Positions 40,801-50,491 of a DNA stretch of 64,000 bases are shown here, one piece after another. Position numbers and translations under genes: made by a program. Below the pieces are notes generated by a model that made no database searches, was not told where the DNA came from, and was given only the letters and a program-made list of their open reading frames with translations. This stretch comes from Pyropia yezoensis. Its lineage: Eukaryota > Rhodophyta > Bangiophyceae > Bangiales > Bangiaceae. The DNA is taken from the NCBI GenBank assembly GCA_009829735.1, contig CM020619.1, forward strand, positions 25,011,554 to 25,075,553, given 5' to 3'. Numbering within the stretch: the first letter of the stretch is position 1; the number at the start of each line of letters is the position of its first letter.

Positions 40801-43134
40801 GTCCGGGACATGAGCTCGGAAAACCGCGTGTCGTTTACGCTCTCCCTGTCGGACGCAGAGCACTCGGCCACACTGGCGACGGGGGCTCACTCTCGGCTCA
40901 AGCTGACCTCTTCGGTCAGCACGAACAACATGGTCATGTTCGACCAGGCCGGTGCCCTGAAGCGGTACGCCTCCCCCGAGGAGATCCTGACCACCTTCTT
41001 CGAAACCCGTATGGAGCTGTACGTCAAGCGGCGGGCGTTCCTGCTAGAGCAGCTGTCGGCCGACGTGACCCGCCTGAGCAACAAGGTGCGCTTCATCCTG
41101 GCCGTCGTGGCGGGGGAGCTGGTCATCTCGCGGCGGTCAAAGGCGCAGCTATACGCCGACCTCGTGCGGATGAAGTTTGACCCTCTCCCGTCGGCCGGCA
41201 AGAAGGGCCACCGGCAGGCGCGGCCGTCAGTCGCGGGCGATGCGGACGATGACGGGGCCGACTCGGACGGGTCGGCGGCCGACACGGAGGACCCCATCCC
41301 GGTGGACGGCGCGACCGAGACAGGCTCTGCCAGTGACTATGACTATCTACTGTCCATGGCACTGTGGAGCCTCACTGCGGAGCGGGTGGCCAAGCTCACC
41401 GCCGAGCGGGACGCCAAGATTGCCGACCGCAACGGCATGGAGGCCACCGTCCCCGCCGACCTGTGGCTGGCCGATCTTGCCCACCTGGAGGAGGTGCTCG
41501 CCGCCGACGCGGCTACGGCGCGGCAGGCCGCGTCGGAGCTGTCGGTCGCTGCCGCATCAGCGGCGGCGCGGCAGGCGGGCAAGGGTGGCAAGGGCAAGGG
41601 CAAAGCCCGTGGGGGCGGCGTCTTTGGCGCAGGCTCCAAACGGGGCGTGGCGGCCTCGTACGCAGAGGATGCGGATGACGCGGCGATGCTCGCGTCAGGG
41701 GAGGTGCTGGCCCCGCCCACTGAGCGGGTGCAGCGAGTGCCGCGGCCGAAGAAGGACCCGGCGGCGCCCAAGGCGGCGCCCAAGGGCCGGGCGCCCCGGG
41801 GCAAGGCCGCCAAGGCAGCGGCAGCAGTGGCGGCTGCCGCGGCCGCGGCACTTGACGGGGACGACGCCGCCGATGACGACGTCATGGTCGGCGCCTCGGA
41901 CGGCGATGACGTGATTGCGCCGGTGGCCAAAGCGGTGGCCAAGCCCCGCGGCCGCAAGGCCGCGGCGGCGGCGCCCGCAGCGGCGGCCAAGCCCCGCAAG
42001 GCCACCCGCACGGTGGTGGTGGACACGGACTCGGACGATGCCGACGACTTTGCGCTGCACCTCGACGATGACTCGGGCAGTGACGGCCGCGGCGCGGCCG
42101 CGGCGGTGCCCCCGCGGGCGGCGGCCAAGCCACGGTCGGCACGGGGTGCGGCGCGCAAGAAGGCGCCCATCGTCGAGTCGTCTGACGACTCGTTTGACGG
42201 GCGCCTCGACGACGGCAGTGCCAGCGACGGCGGCGTCGACGACGACGACCATGACGACGTCGTTGCCCCCGTCGCGGCTTCCAAGACGCGCGCGCCACGG
42301 GCGCCCGTGCAACCTGACTCTGAAGAAGAGGAGGCCGTGGACGGCGCGGCGAGTGCCGTGGGCGCCAGCGGCAGCGACGGCAGCGTTGGCGTGTCGCCGT
42401 CGCCGCCGGCCCCTGCGCCGGTAGTGGCGGCGTCCAAGCCGCGGGCGGCGACCAAGAAGCCCCGCGCCCCGCGGGCCAAAAAGGCGTCAGCGACGCCAGC
42501 GCAGCCGCCCGTCGACACCTTTCTGGTCGACGACGACGACGAGGAGCAAGACAACGTCGCCGCAGCGGCCGGCACCGCGGCCGGCGGTGCGGCTGACGAC
42601 AGGGACGGGAGCCCCTCGACAGACGCAACCGTCTCTCGCGTTGCAGACACGATGCGCACGGCGGTGCGGCTCGACTCGTCTGACGACAGCGGCGTGGACG
42701 CGGCGGCGGTGCCGAGGCAGGGCCGCGGGGCTGGCGCCGCCAAGCCCGCCGCGGCCGCGGCGCGGCCCGCGCGGCGACGCGCCGCCGCGTCGCGGCGGGT
42801 GCTCATTGAGACGGACGAGGAGGAGGGGGAGGGCAGCAGCGACGACGCATCGACGGCGACCGAAGACCGCGACTTTATCAACGATGACGACAGCGACGAC
42901 GACGCGTTTGCGTCGCCGCCGCCCAAAAAGGCGGCGGCCAAGCGGGCGCGCGTGCCCCGCGGGGCGGCGGGCGCGGCGGCAGCATCGTCGGCAGCGGCGG
43001 CGGGCGCTGCGGCGGCGTCCGCGACGGGCCGCAGCGGCAGCAGCAGCGGCGGCTCCACGGAGCGGGTGCCGCCGTCGCCCGACACCAAGACGCCGCAGCC
43101 CAAGCGGGTGCGCACCGCCCGGGCGCGTCGGTGA
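37885..43134 (+). CDS. TOP2: DNA topoisomerase II, single exon
   Basis: This ATP-dependent enzyme passes one DNA duplex through another to untangle and segregate chromosomes in the nucleus. The ATG at 37885 (CCGACCATGG context) gives 1749 residues. The GHKL ATPase part shows EILVNAADH, NNGAGIPV and GRNGYGAKL. The TOPRIM domain has EGDSA at 464-468 and DQDHDGSH from 543. The breakage-reunion domain has the catalytic Tyr805 in AASSRYIFT (Ser where animals usually have Pro). The C-gate continues to about 1170 with a low-complexity insert. The last ~500 residues are an Ala/Lys/Arg stretch alternating with Asp/Ser-rich blocks (for example ESSDDSFDG), typical of the variable, phosphorylated C-terminal tail but longer than in many species. 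No intron is needed. All core motifs are present, so it should be active. Confidence 0.97.
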   Translation: MAPAVLSPVQADVHPNVAAGGAAAAARGGGAGGAKTIEETYQKLSQLEHILLRPDTYIGSPELTTTTRKVWDATAGRVVERDVTYAPGLYKIFDEILVNAADHKHRDASMSALKVDIDPENNRVSVWNNGAGIPVAMHAKEGVYVPELIFGHLLTSSNYDDGEKKVVGGRNGYGAKLANIFSTRFVVETADASSGKTYKQTFKRNMMDRGTPAIRASAKPRDTWTRITFEPDLAKFGMDRLNEDAVAVLQMRVVDMAGVVPGIAVYLNGAKLKINSFKQYVDLHLADAPDAPRIHDATSGRWEVVVSLSDGQLTQTSFVNSIATTKGGTHVNHVADQLVSRIQEHIAKKHKTLKVKPFQIKSQLSIYVKCLVENPAFDSQTKEMLTSRPASFGSKWVCPDRMAKDLIKSGVVESVLSLAESRQVKELAKTDGGKRARVSGIPKLDDANLAGTRDSAKCTLILTEGDSAKALAISGLSVVGRDYYGVFPLRGKLLNVREATHKQIMDNAEITNLKKIIGLQHGKRYDATSIKSLRYGHVLIMTDQDHDGSHIKGLLVNMFHHFWPTLLQFPNFLEEFITPIVRVTRKGVPAKLADASARTFYTIPEFQTWVETTGRAISGWKVKYYKGLGTSTAAEAKAYFSDLNRHQLTFQWSGAGDSEMIDLAFSKLKIAERKTWLANYVPGTFFDHAADQLTYSNFINKELILFSMHDNERSIPSVIDGFKPSQRKVLYACFKRKLRAEIKVVQLAGYVSEHAAYHHGEASLQATIVGLAQNFVGANNINLLTPDGQFGTRLAGGKDAASSRYIFTRLAPITRAIFPEADDALLDYLEDDGKGIEPKWYCPVIPMVLVNGADGIGTGWSTTVPCYNPADLIANVRRLLKGESVTPMQPWYRGFTGTVSPVQNAPTFDVHGVVSDLGDGRLQLSELPIRTWTSPYKEWLESMIIGVGAGADTAAEGGGGGRAKAVAPFLKDVRDMSSENRVSFTLSLSDAEHSATLATGAHSRLKLTSSVSTNNMVMFDQAGALKRYASPEEILTTFFETRMELYVKRRAFLLEQLSADVTRLSNKVRFILAVVAGELVISRRSKAQLYADLVRMKFDPLPSAGKKGHRQARPSVAGDADDDGADSDGSAADTEDPIPVDGATETGSASDYDYLLSMALWSLTAERVAKLTAERDAKIADRNGMEATVPADLWLADLAHLEEVLAADAATARQAASELSVAAASAAARQAGKGGKGKGKARGGGVFGAGSKRGVAASYAEDADDAAMLASGEVLAPPTERVQRVPRPKKDPAAPKAAPKGRAPRGKAAKAAAAVAAAAAAALDGDDAADDDVMVGASDGDDVIAPVAKAVAKPRGRKAAAAAPAAAAKPRKATRTVVVDTDSDDADDFALHLDDDSGSDGRGAAAAVPPRAAAKPRSARGAARKKAPIVESSDDSFDGRLDDGSASDGGVDDDDHDDVVAPVAASKTRAPRAPVQPDSEEEEAVDGAASAVGASGSDGSVGVSPSPPAPAPVVAASKPRAATKKPRAPRAKKASATPAQPPVDTFLVDDDDEEQDNVAAAAGTAAGGAADDRDGSPSTDATVSRVADTMRTAVRLDSSDDSGVDAAAVPRQGRGAGAAKPAAAAARPARRRAAASRRVLIETDEEEGEGSSDDASTATEDRDFINDDDSDDDAFASPPPKKAAAKRARVPRGAAGAAAASSAAAAGAAAASATGRSGSSSGGSTERVPPSPDTKTPQPKRVRTARARR

Positions 43135-43804
43135 GGGGGGTGGGCTGTGGAGGGAGGGTGGCGTGGCCTGGCGTGGGCTGGGTTGTCTGCGGATGGGGGA
43201 GGAGCACTGGGGGGGGGCGGAGGGGGGCAGGATTGTTGCTGACGGCTCCCGCGGCGGCCGTCCATCTACATACACACAGAACATGTTGTCTTGTCGATGC
43301 GGTCGCGTTGGCATCTGCTTGCAACTCCTCCTGCAGGAGGGGCTGCTGCACACGCCCCGGCGTGGACTGCCCTCCCACGGCCCCTTGCTGCTGGGGCACC
43401 GTCAGCCTACAGAGGGACGCCTGCTCATCCTTAGAGGGCTGGCAGGCCGCGTCCGGCGTTCCTCCTTCCACCCCCATTGACACTCCTTCCGCGTCCTCCC
43501 TCCCACCGCCACCCTCGCTTGTGGTGGTCGTTGAAAACCACCGGCGCTCCCCCCGCACGTGGGAGCTTCCCCAGCCTGACATTCAGCCCACGAGTGGGCG
43601 CGGCGGCCTCAACGTGCACCACCCCCCACACTGGCCGCTGCAGTGCAGCGCGTTTTTTTTTTCCGCCCCGCCCGAACCCACCCGCTCGTCCCGTCCCCCG
43701 GCCCCCTCCTCCCGTCCCCCCCGGCACAGGAAGGCACCCCCCCCCCCCCCCCCCGGCTTTGCTTCCGCATCACGCCCGCCCTTCTCCGCCCTGTGATGCG
43801 ATCC
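43135..43804 (+). other. Intergenic region between TOP2 and the convergent VTC1-like gene
   Basis: This is about 670 bases between two convergent genes. It is GC- and pyrimidine-rich, with a C run around 43737-43754 and a T run near 43653. It holds the two 3' UTRs. No gene is seen. Confidence 0.5.
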
Positions 43805-44282
43805 TCACATGCCAAACTCGTCGCCGCCCTTAATCTTTGGCACCCGCACCTCGAGGCCCTTGCCGCTGGCCACCGCGTACACGACGAGGGAGAGGACGAC
43901 GAGGAAGAAGACGGCAATGACCGCGCCGGGCGCCCCCGGGCTCTCCCACTTTTTCGGGTCGAGGGTGTTGGAGAGCAGCGCCCGGCGGCGGCGGTGGAAT
44001 TGAACGAGGCCGTAGAGGGCGGCGCCGAGCGCCAGGATCCACGCGGTGCCCGTGACGATGAGGCGGAATGGGAATCCTCGGTCTCGGAAAAAGGTGAGCG
44101 CAAAAGTCCCCAGTGCGCCTAGGTTGATAGCACACCACATCCACTAGTGGGGGGAGAGGGGGGAGGGAGGGGGGTAGAGAAGGTACGGAGGAAAGAGGGA
44201 GGAGGATGCGTGGCCGCCCACGAGCCAAGTGGGCAAATTCAGACATGTCAGGTCCCGTGAGCCCAGGCGTCAGCGGGAGAGC

Positions 44283-44313
<31 letters not shown>

Positions 44314-44696
44314 TTTCCCTCCCCTAGAGCGCCCTGCGGCAGTGCCCTCCCCCACCACCCCCCCCTCGCCGTCCGTACCCGAAAAAACGTGCGCTCCGAC
44401 GAGAGGGCGGTGCTCATATAATCTTTGATACCCTTCTTCAGCTCCTCCTCCGCCTTGGCCGCCTCCCGGTCCGTCATGGGCGGGCCCCCGCCGGCCGCCG
44501 CCGTCGCCGTGCCGGCGGCGGCGCCCCCTCCGCCACCCCCCCCACGCCCAACGTCCAGCGCCACTGCCGCCGCGCCACCGCCACCGTCGCCGCCGCCGCC
44601 GTAGCCGCCGTCGCCGTCGCCGGTCCCCACCGCCGTCACCACTGGCCGCCGAGACCTCATCGCGGACGCGTCAGTGGCCCACCCGCCCGATGCCAT
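43805..44696 (-). CDS. VTC1/DUF202-like three-helix membrane protein, two exons
   Basis: Exon 1 is 44696-44379 and exon 2 is 44143-43805, with an intron at 44378-44144 (GT...AG, strong pyrimidine tract, phase 0). The join gives SSERTFFR followed by WMWCAINLG, matching the ERTF-x-x-W signature of the Vtc1/DUF202 family. Three membrane segments follow, with a basic loop (FHRRRRALL) after the second. Yeast Vtc1 is part of the vacuolar polyphosphate polymerase complex, so a role in polyphosphate or acidocalcisome biology is a fair inference. From 44696 the product has 218 residues with a Gly/Ala-rich N-terminus. A start at 44477 would give a compact protein of about 145 residues, nearer to Vtc1 length (129 in yeast), but in weaker context. 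Confidence 0.75.
44286..44313 (-). repeat. Run of 28 C (28 G in the transcript) inside the VTC1-like intron
   Basis: The plus strand has 28 consecutive C inside the intron at 44378-44144. The pre-mRNA would carry G28, which can form G-quadruplexes. Confidence 0.9.
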
Positions 44697-45752
44697 CGCG
44701 GTACACACCCACCCACCCACCCACCTGGCAGCAGGAACGCGCGGAGTCTCGGCAAGAAAAGAGGGGGCTTGCACGGGAGGCGGGTGGGGGGAAGGGGGGG
44801 AGGAGGGGACGCGGGGGGGGGGTGGGAGTGCAGGGGAGAGGCGGAAGCGCAGAAGACGGGAAGAACCACACGCACATGCGCGCAGACCAGAAAGAAGGGG
44901 GGGGGAGGGTCGCCGCCGACCGTGTGGGGAGCGCGTGGGGATGGCGTCAACGCAGCGAAGGTGTTTCTTGGGCTGTGTGGGGCAGCACGGCGGCCGGCGC
45001 CTTCGTTGTGTGCGCTGGAGCTTTTGCTTGGGCGCCGTGCTTTCGCGCGGCGCTGCCACCGCACCACCTCGTGCGGGGCTCTGCCACCCACCAACGTGGT
45101 GACCAATGAGACGGCGGGTGGGTGCCTGTGGCGGGGGCCCCACCCGTGCGCCAGGTGGGTGGGGTCTCCAGCTGGGCAGCCCCGCCGCACCCCCCCACCC
45201 CCCCATCCAGAGGGGCGGGCTCCCCGCGGCAGCGATTTCATTTCGCGACAGCGTCAGCAGGAAAGAGATAGAGAATTACGCAGGCGCCCCTCGCTGGCCG
45301 CGCCCGCACGCACACGCGCCCCCCCCCACAGCGGCGGTGGCGGCCACACCGCCCCCTGTCTTGCCCCAGGTGGGTTTTATTCTCCCGCTCGCTGTGTCCT
45401 TCTCGGCTGCATCCCCCTCGACAGGTAGCGGAGAGATAGGTACCCACTGGCCGCCCCGCGGGGGGGGCGCCTTTATCCGTCCCATTGGCGCCTCGCGTAC
45501 AGTCCACGTGTTCGTCGAGAGGCCGCGGGGGTGGCACCGGCAATGGCGACGGCGGTGGCCATCGCGGACGTAGGGGGCGTCGATAGGTAGCGGCGGCGGC
45601 GGCGGCGGCGGCGGCGGCAACAAGCCCAGGGCGGATGGGCGGTGGGAAGAACGGACGCGCGCGCCTTGACATGCTCGGTTGATTGATGAACCTTTGCTCG
45701 GCACCAACACCGACCTGCCCGACGCATGGCCCCGGAGACGCTCTCACCTTCC
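44697..45752. other. Intergenic region between the VTC1-like gene and the ankyrin gene
   Basis: No convincing gene is seen. It has purine/pyrimidine-skewed GC-rich sequence, a (CGG)n-type trinucleotide run near 45590-45618, and many chance ORFs on both strands. Confidence 0.45.
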
Positions 45753-48493
45753 TCACGTGGTCCGGTTTTGAACGATCTCAAGGAGCGCCTTTCGCACGTT
45801 CATCTTGCTCGTGCCATGGCCGTAGCGGGACTGGGTGTCGGTCCGCTCTGGCCAGCGGCTATGAATGAGCTTCACCAGCTCTGACGCCCGAGTCTTGTCC
45901 ATCCCCCATGGCATCAGCTGGTGGACGGTGTCCTCCACGTCCTCGTCTTCCCCGCCCGCCGGCTCCACCCCGGCAAGGGAGCGCCCACGATCATTGTCGT
46001 TGCCTTTGATGGCCAGCCCCACCGGGCTCCACCCACCCGCCGTGGCCCGCTCCGTGTCCGCACCCCCGCGCACCAGGACTCGCACCGCCGGCGCACAAGC
46101 TCGGCGTGCGGCATAGTGCAGGGCAGTCAAGCCACTGGCTGTGGTCGCGCGTACACACGCGCCTGCGTCAATCAGCGCAGCGACGGCTGCTGGTTGCCCA
46201 TACTGCCGTCCATATGAAGAGGCGTCAGCTGCTGCCCATTGGTCCAATCAAGGACCTCCGGGTCATAGCGGGGCTCGAGGCAGGGAAGATGAACATCCCG
46301 CCTATTCTGCCGTCGGTCATAGTTGCTGGAGAGCTGTGCCCCCCGCACGTACCGCGCCAACGCGCGGAAGAAGTTGGCGTCTCCTCGTAACGCCGCCGAA
46401 TGGAGCGGCGTCCACTCCTTCTCATCATACGCGGTGACGCATGTGGCAGGGTCAGCCAACAGAACTGCCGCCGCGTCCGCCCGCCCGTACCGCGTGGCGA
46501 CGTGGAGAGGTGTCTTGGCCTCTGTCCCACACACTGCGTTGACGGGCACCCCTCGGCGAAGCAACTCGGCCACGAGGTCGCTGGCCCCGACCCGCACGGC
46601 CGTGTGCAAGAACGAGGCACCCCCATCGCGGCCCAGCGGAGCACCAGCGTCCAGCAGCTGAACCACCGTTGCCAGGTGTCCGCCTCTTACCGCCTCTTCC
46701 AGCGGCGCTTTATCATACTGGCCTGGCCTCGGTGCGCGGCCACCAGCGTCGCCCTCAGAAGCCACGGCAGCAGCCAGGGCGGCAGCAGCGCCAGACGGGA
46801 GCCGCTCCACTCGGGGATGAGACGAAGGGTGGAGCAGCGCCGCAACGACCGCTGTCTGCCCTGCGCCAGCGGCCGACCCTAGCAGAGTCGCCCGGGGGTG
46901 GGACAGGTGAGACCCTTCGCGAAGAAGCGCAGCAGCGACTTCTGCAGCCAGCAGATTGGCAGCGGCATGCTGTCCGGCTCCGAGTGCCACCAAGCACGCC
47001 CCCCGCCTCAGGTTCACGACGTTGCTCCCATAAACGCTGTAGTCACTAAATTCCAACAGCACCGTCAGGGTGGCCACGTGCCCGCCGGCTGCGGCTGCCT
47101 GCAGAGGAGTGTGGCCGTCTGCATCTCGGGTGGCAGCCAAGAGTGCCTCCATGTAATCATTCCCACCGCCATGCTTCTTCAACAACGCCACCACCCCCGT
47201 GTGGCCTGCCGCAGCAGCCACGTGAAGGGCCGTGCGGCCGGCACTATCCGTCACGTTGATGGGAACCATCCGGCGGACTGGGTCATCTGCCGGTCGTCGG
47301 GTGACCAGCACCGACACCACCCGCTTCAGCCCGGCCGCGCATGCCAGGTGCAGCACCCCCGCCCCGTCCAACCGTGCTGCGCCTGAAAAAGCGTCTTTGA
47401 ACCGCCTGTCGCTCTCGCCATGTCGCAAGAGGGCCAGCGCCACGGCTTCCCCGCTGCGGCCCCTCTCCAACGCCAGCGTCAGGGCGCTCTCCCCCCGCGG
47501 GGAGAGCAGCGCCTCGGTGCGCCTGCGTACCACGTAGGAATGGAGCAGCGCTCGCACCAACTGCTCCCGCCCCGCCTCGGCGGCGGCCATCAAGGGGGAC
47601 CGCCAGTCGAGGGGCGGGTGACACGTATTCGCGCCCGGCTCGTCCGTAGCCGTCGCGCCCCCTCCCCCCCCGCCTCCACCAGCGTCCCCTCCCTCCTCTC
47701 CAATAGGCCTCACGGTGCGGGAGAGGGCCACGTCTGCCGCGTCGCTGCCGGGCCAAGCGCAGTCGGCCTTGGCCAGCAGCTCCGTCGCCACAGCAGGCGC
47801 GTCCGCATCAACGGTCGCCCACAGAGCTTTCGAAAGGGAAGGGAGAAAGGGCCCCCCCGCGAGGTGACCCGCCTCGAGGAGTGCCCCCACAACCGGCGCA
47901 GAGCCCGAAGCCACGGCCGCCAGCAAAAGGCCGCGCGCGTCTCGCGGCGGCGGCGCGTCCGCCCCCATCACGCTCCGCAGGCGGTGGGCCGTGGCAGCCT
48001 CCTCGACGCCGCCGTCCACGCCAGCGCCGCCGTCCTCGCCGTCACCGTCGGGGCTGCCCGCCGTGGCAGGCCACAGGGCGCGACGGACGGCACCGACGTT
48101 GTCCTTGGCAACGGCCGTCCACAAGGCTGGCGCAACTCTCTCCTCACCTTGCCGCGCGGTCGTCGGCCGGCTGCCACCGCAACCACCAGCCCCACCGTCA
48201 CCGCCCCCCATGCCTTCATCAGCCTCATCAGACCCGCCCGCGGCAGCACATGCGCGGGCACACCTGCCACGGGCGCCACCTCCTCGCCGTGGCACCCCGC
48301 TCGCCCCACCCGCCAGGCCACCGCCCACGGGAGGGCCGCCCGCGCCCCCCCCCAGCCCACCGTCGCTACGCCTGGCAGCGCCGGCCCGCCGACCGCCGCC
48401 GACCGGCGACTGCGGAGCGCCTGTCGGGCGCCAATCCAGACCGCCCCCGCCGCGGGCCCCGCCCGGGCCGCCGCGCCGAGCCGCCAAGAACAT
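45753..48493 (-). CDS. Ankyrin-repeat protein, frame break near 46210
   Basis: The minus-strand frame from the ATG at 48493 carries about ten ankyrin-type repeats (for example AGRTALHVAAAAGHTGVVALL and KTPLHVATRYGRADAAAVLL). It is preceded by a Gly/Ala-rich N-terminus of doubtful frame. At about 46210-46216 the repeat pattern moves to the -1 frame: LTPLHM is in one frame and YGQPAAVAALIDAG in the other. That frame carries on through two more repeats to a stop at 45753, with a non-ankyrin end (MDKTRASELVKLIHSRW). The break could be a one-base error, a decay event or a splice. Ankyrin repeats bind proteins; the partner is unknown. The true start is uncertain. Confidence 0.65.
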
Positions 48494-49184
48494 CCCACCA
48501 CGCTCGTGGCGCCGCCGCCCATGCTGGCAAAGAGGAGAAACGCGGCGGTGGAGGGGGCGGCGGCGCCGCCGTGCGGGGGAGGCATGGCGGGCAGCCGCAT
48601 CATGCGGATTGCCAAGTGACAGGGGTGGGGGTGCATAGGGTGCCTGTGGGGGGGGGGGGTTGCCCAACCCAGGCGTCTCCTCGTCTCAAGGCGAGAGCGG
48701 CCAACCCCCAAGGCGGCGTTGACCAAGACGCGCGGCGTCGAGCAGAGCCACCTGAGCTGTCACGCCGCCCGGGCACCTGGGCTGCCACGCCGCTTGGGCA
48801 CCCTGCCCCTGTTGGCCGCTGCAGCGCCAGCTGGCGCCACCCCCTTTCGTGCATATCGCACGCCTCGCTCCCCCTTCCGACCTCCACAGGAGCACACGGG
48901 GGATGGCAAGCCCCACGCCTGCCATCAGGCAGCGGGGCGGGAGGCGGCGGGGGGGTGTGGGGAGAGGCGCCCGCGGGGGGCCACCCCCGGGGGTGCCCCC
49001 CGCCGTTGGGCCCTGCCATGATCACCCATCGGCCGTGACGTGGCCGCGGCGGCAGTGACAAAGAGATCATCCGACGGCCGGTGCCGCTCCCATCTTCGCC
49101 TTTGCCGTTGTCACCCGACGGAGCAGCGTCCGCCGTCCCGCCCGGCCCCCCCCCCGCCACGCATCCCGCCGGTTAGGCGGCGCC
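48494..49184. other. Intergenic region 5' of the minus-strand ankyrin gene
   Basis: Divergent promoters would lie here if the plus-strand ORF at 49185 is real. It is GC-rich with a G run (48646-48659). An alternative frame overlapping 47968-48726 might hold the real N-terminus of the ankyrin protein, which I cannot settle. Confidence 0.35.
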
Positions 49185-49799
49185 ATGCGTACTCCCCTGA
49201 CGGCCTTTGCTTTAGCGCCGATGGCGGCCTGTCCGGGGGCGCGGTGGCAGCCGGGTATGCCCTGGCGGGGGGGGGGCCGCCCCCCGTCCCTTGGGCGGGA
49301 AGGAGCCGCCTGGCTTGGCCGACGCCCCGTGTCGGTGCGGGCCGCGACAGGGGGGGGGGTGGCTCGGCGGGCGTTTGTCGGCGGCGGGGTGGGGTGGGAC
49401 TTGGGGGGCACCCCCGCCAGCCGCACCTTGGTGCGCGCGTCGGGTGCCAAGGGGAGCGGCGGGGCGGCTGCCAACGAGCAATCCCCGGACGGGGACCCGT
49501 CGGCGGGGGACCTGCGGGGAACGCTGGAACGGCTGGTGTCTGAAGGCGCCGCGGCCAACGCGGCAGGGATTGCAGAGCTGTGCGCCACAGCCGACGCGGC
49601 CGCGTTGGGGCTCCCCCCCAACGCTGGGACCCCACACAGCGGCGGCGGCGCTGCCGTCTCGCCCGCCGATGCTGCCCCTCAACCGCCACCGCCGCCGCCG
49701 CCGCCGCCGTCGCGGAAGCGGGCGCGGGCGCAGCGCGGTGCTGTATCTAGTTGTGTTGTTGTAGGGGTTACGCCTGGGCAGCTTGGGGAGTTTTTGTGA
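49185..49799 (+). CDS. Possible small protein with a C-terminal basic motif, unrecognised
   Basis: The ATG at 49185 has G at -3 and starts a 204-codon frame. The second half reads like protein, with an acidic, Ala-rich helical part (GDLRGTLERLVSEGAAANAAG), a proline run and a basic SRKRARAQRG that could be a nuclear signal. The Gly/Arg-rich first half could be a transit peptide or non-coding. No family is recognised. It sits between the two ankyrin genes. Confidence 0.3.
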   Translation: MRTPLTAFALAPMAACPGARWQPGMPWRGGGRPPSLGREGAAWLGRRPVSVRAATGGGVARRAFVGGGVGWDLGGTPASRTLVRASGAKGSGGAAANEQSPDGDPSAGDLRGTLERLVSEGAAANAAGIAELCATADAAALGLPPNAGTPHSGGGAAVSPADAAPQPPPPPPPPPSRKRARAQRGAVSSCVVVGVTPGQLGEFL

Positions 49800-50491
49800 C
49801 GGGCCCGACCGTCAGTCGGCGGGCCCGAGTTGGCCGCTGTTGTGGTGTGTTTTATGTGATAAGCGGTTACGGTGCATGTCCTAGCGGGTGCCTCTTTTCT
49901 GTACTCTCTGCTTGTATTTGAGTGTGGCACGGGGGGCCTGGGTCTCCGGGTATCCGGCCCCTCCTGGGCACCTGTCCCCCACTGGGGATGTGAGGTGTTG
50001 CCCTCGCGCCCCGCCCGCCATCCCTGCCTGCAGCACTTGCAGGGGTGCGCGCGCGCGCGCCTGACTGTGTCTCTTTCTCTCCTTGCTTCTCTTTCTCTTG
50101 CGTGCTTCTCCTCGCGTTGCACGCTGTTTGCCCTCTGACTTGGGGCAGCAGATATCTTTCTGCCTCCTGCGACCACTGGGGACTATTGGGCACCCTCCGG
50201 GGACGTACGCCCACCCCAGCGGTCAGGGGTTTTGATTAAAACGTATCAACTGGCACACCCGCGACTCGAGGGCAAGAGTAACGGGTATAAGATCCCTACC
50301 GGCGGGCGAGGGGTGCGCCGGCCGCCGAGGCCGGCACATTCATTCACCCTCGCGCCCTCCCACGGGCTCGGCTTGCAGCCCCGCATCCGGGCACACAAGC
50401 GCGATGCACATTTTTTCACCCTTCGGCGGCGGCGACACACCTTTCCCGTCGCCCCGGACCAACAGGGGCTGTGACTTGCCGCGCCCACTAG
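49800..50491. other. Intergenic region upstream of the plus-strand ankyrin gene
   Basis: No gene is seen. It has a (GC)n stretch near 50048-50060, a pyrimidine-rich block (50065-50130) and an AT-rich patch near 50232-50245. It probably holds the promoter of the next gene. Confidence 0.4.

Noticed and set aside
47420..49038. Plus-strand ORFs of about 385-399 codons
   Set aside because: They are antisense to the ankyrin repeats, with Arg/Pro/His-rich composition typical of shadow frames.
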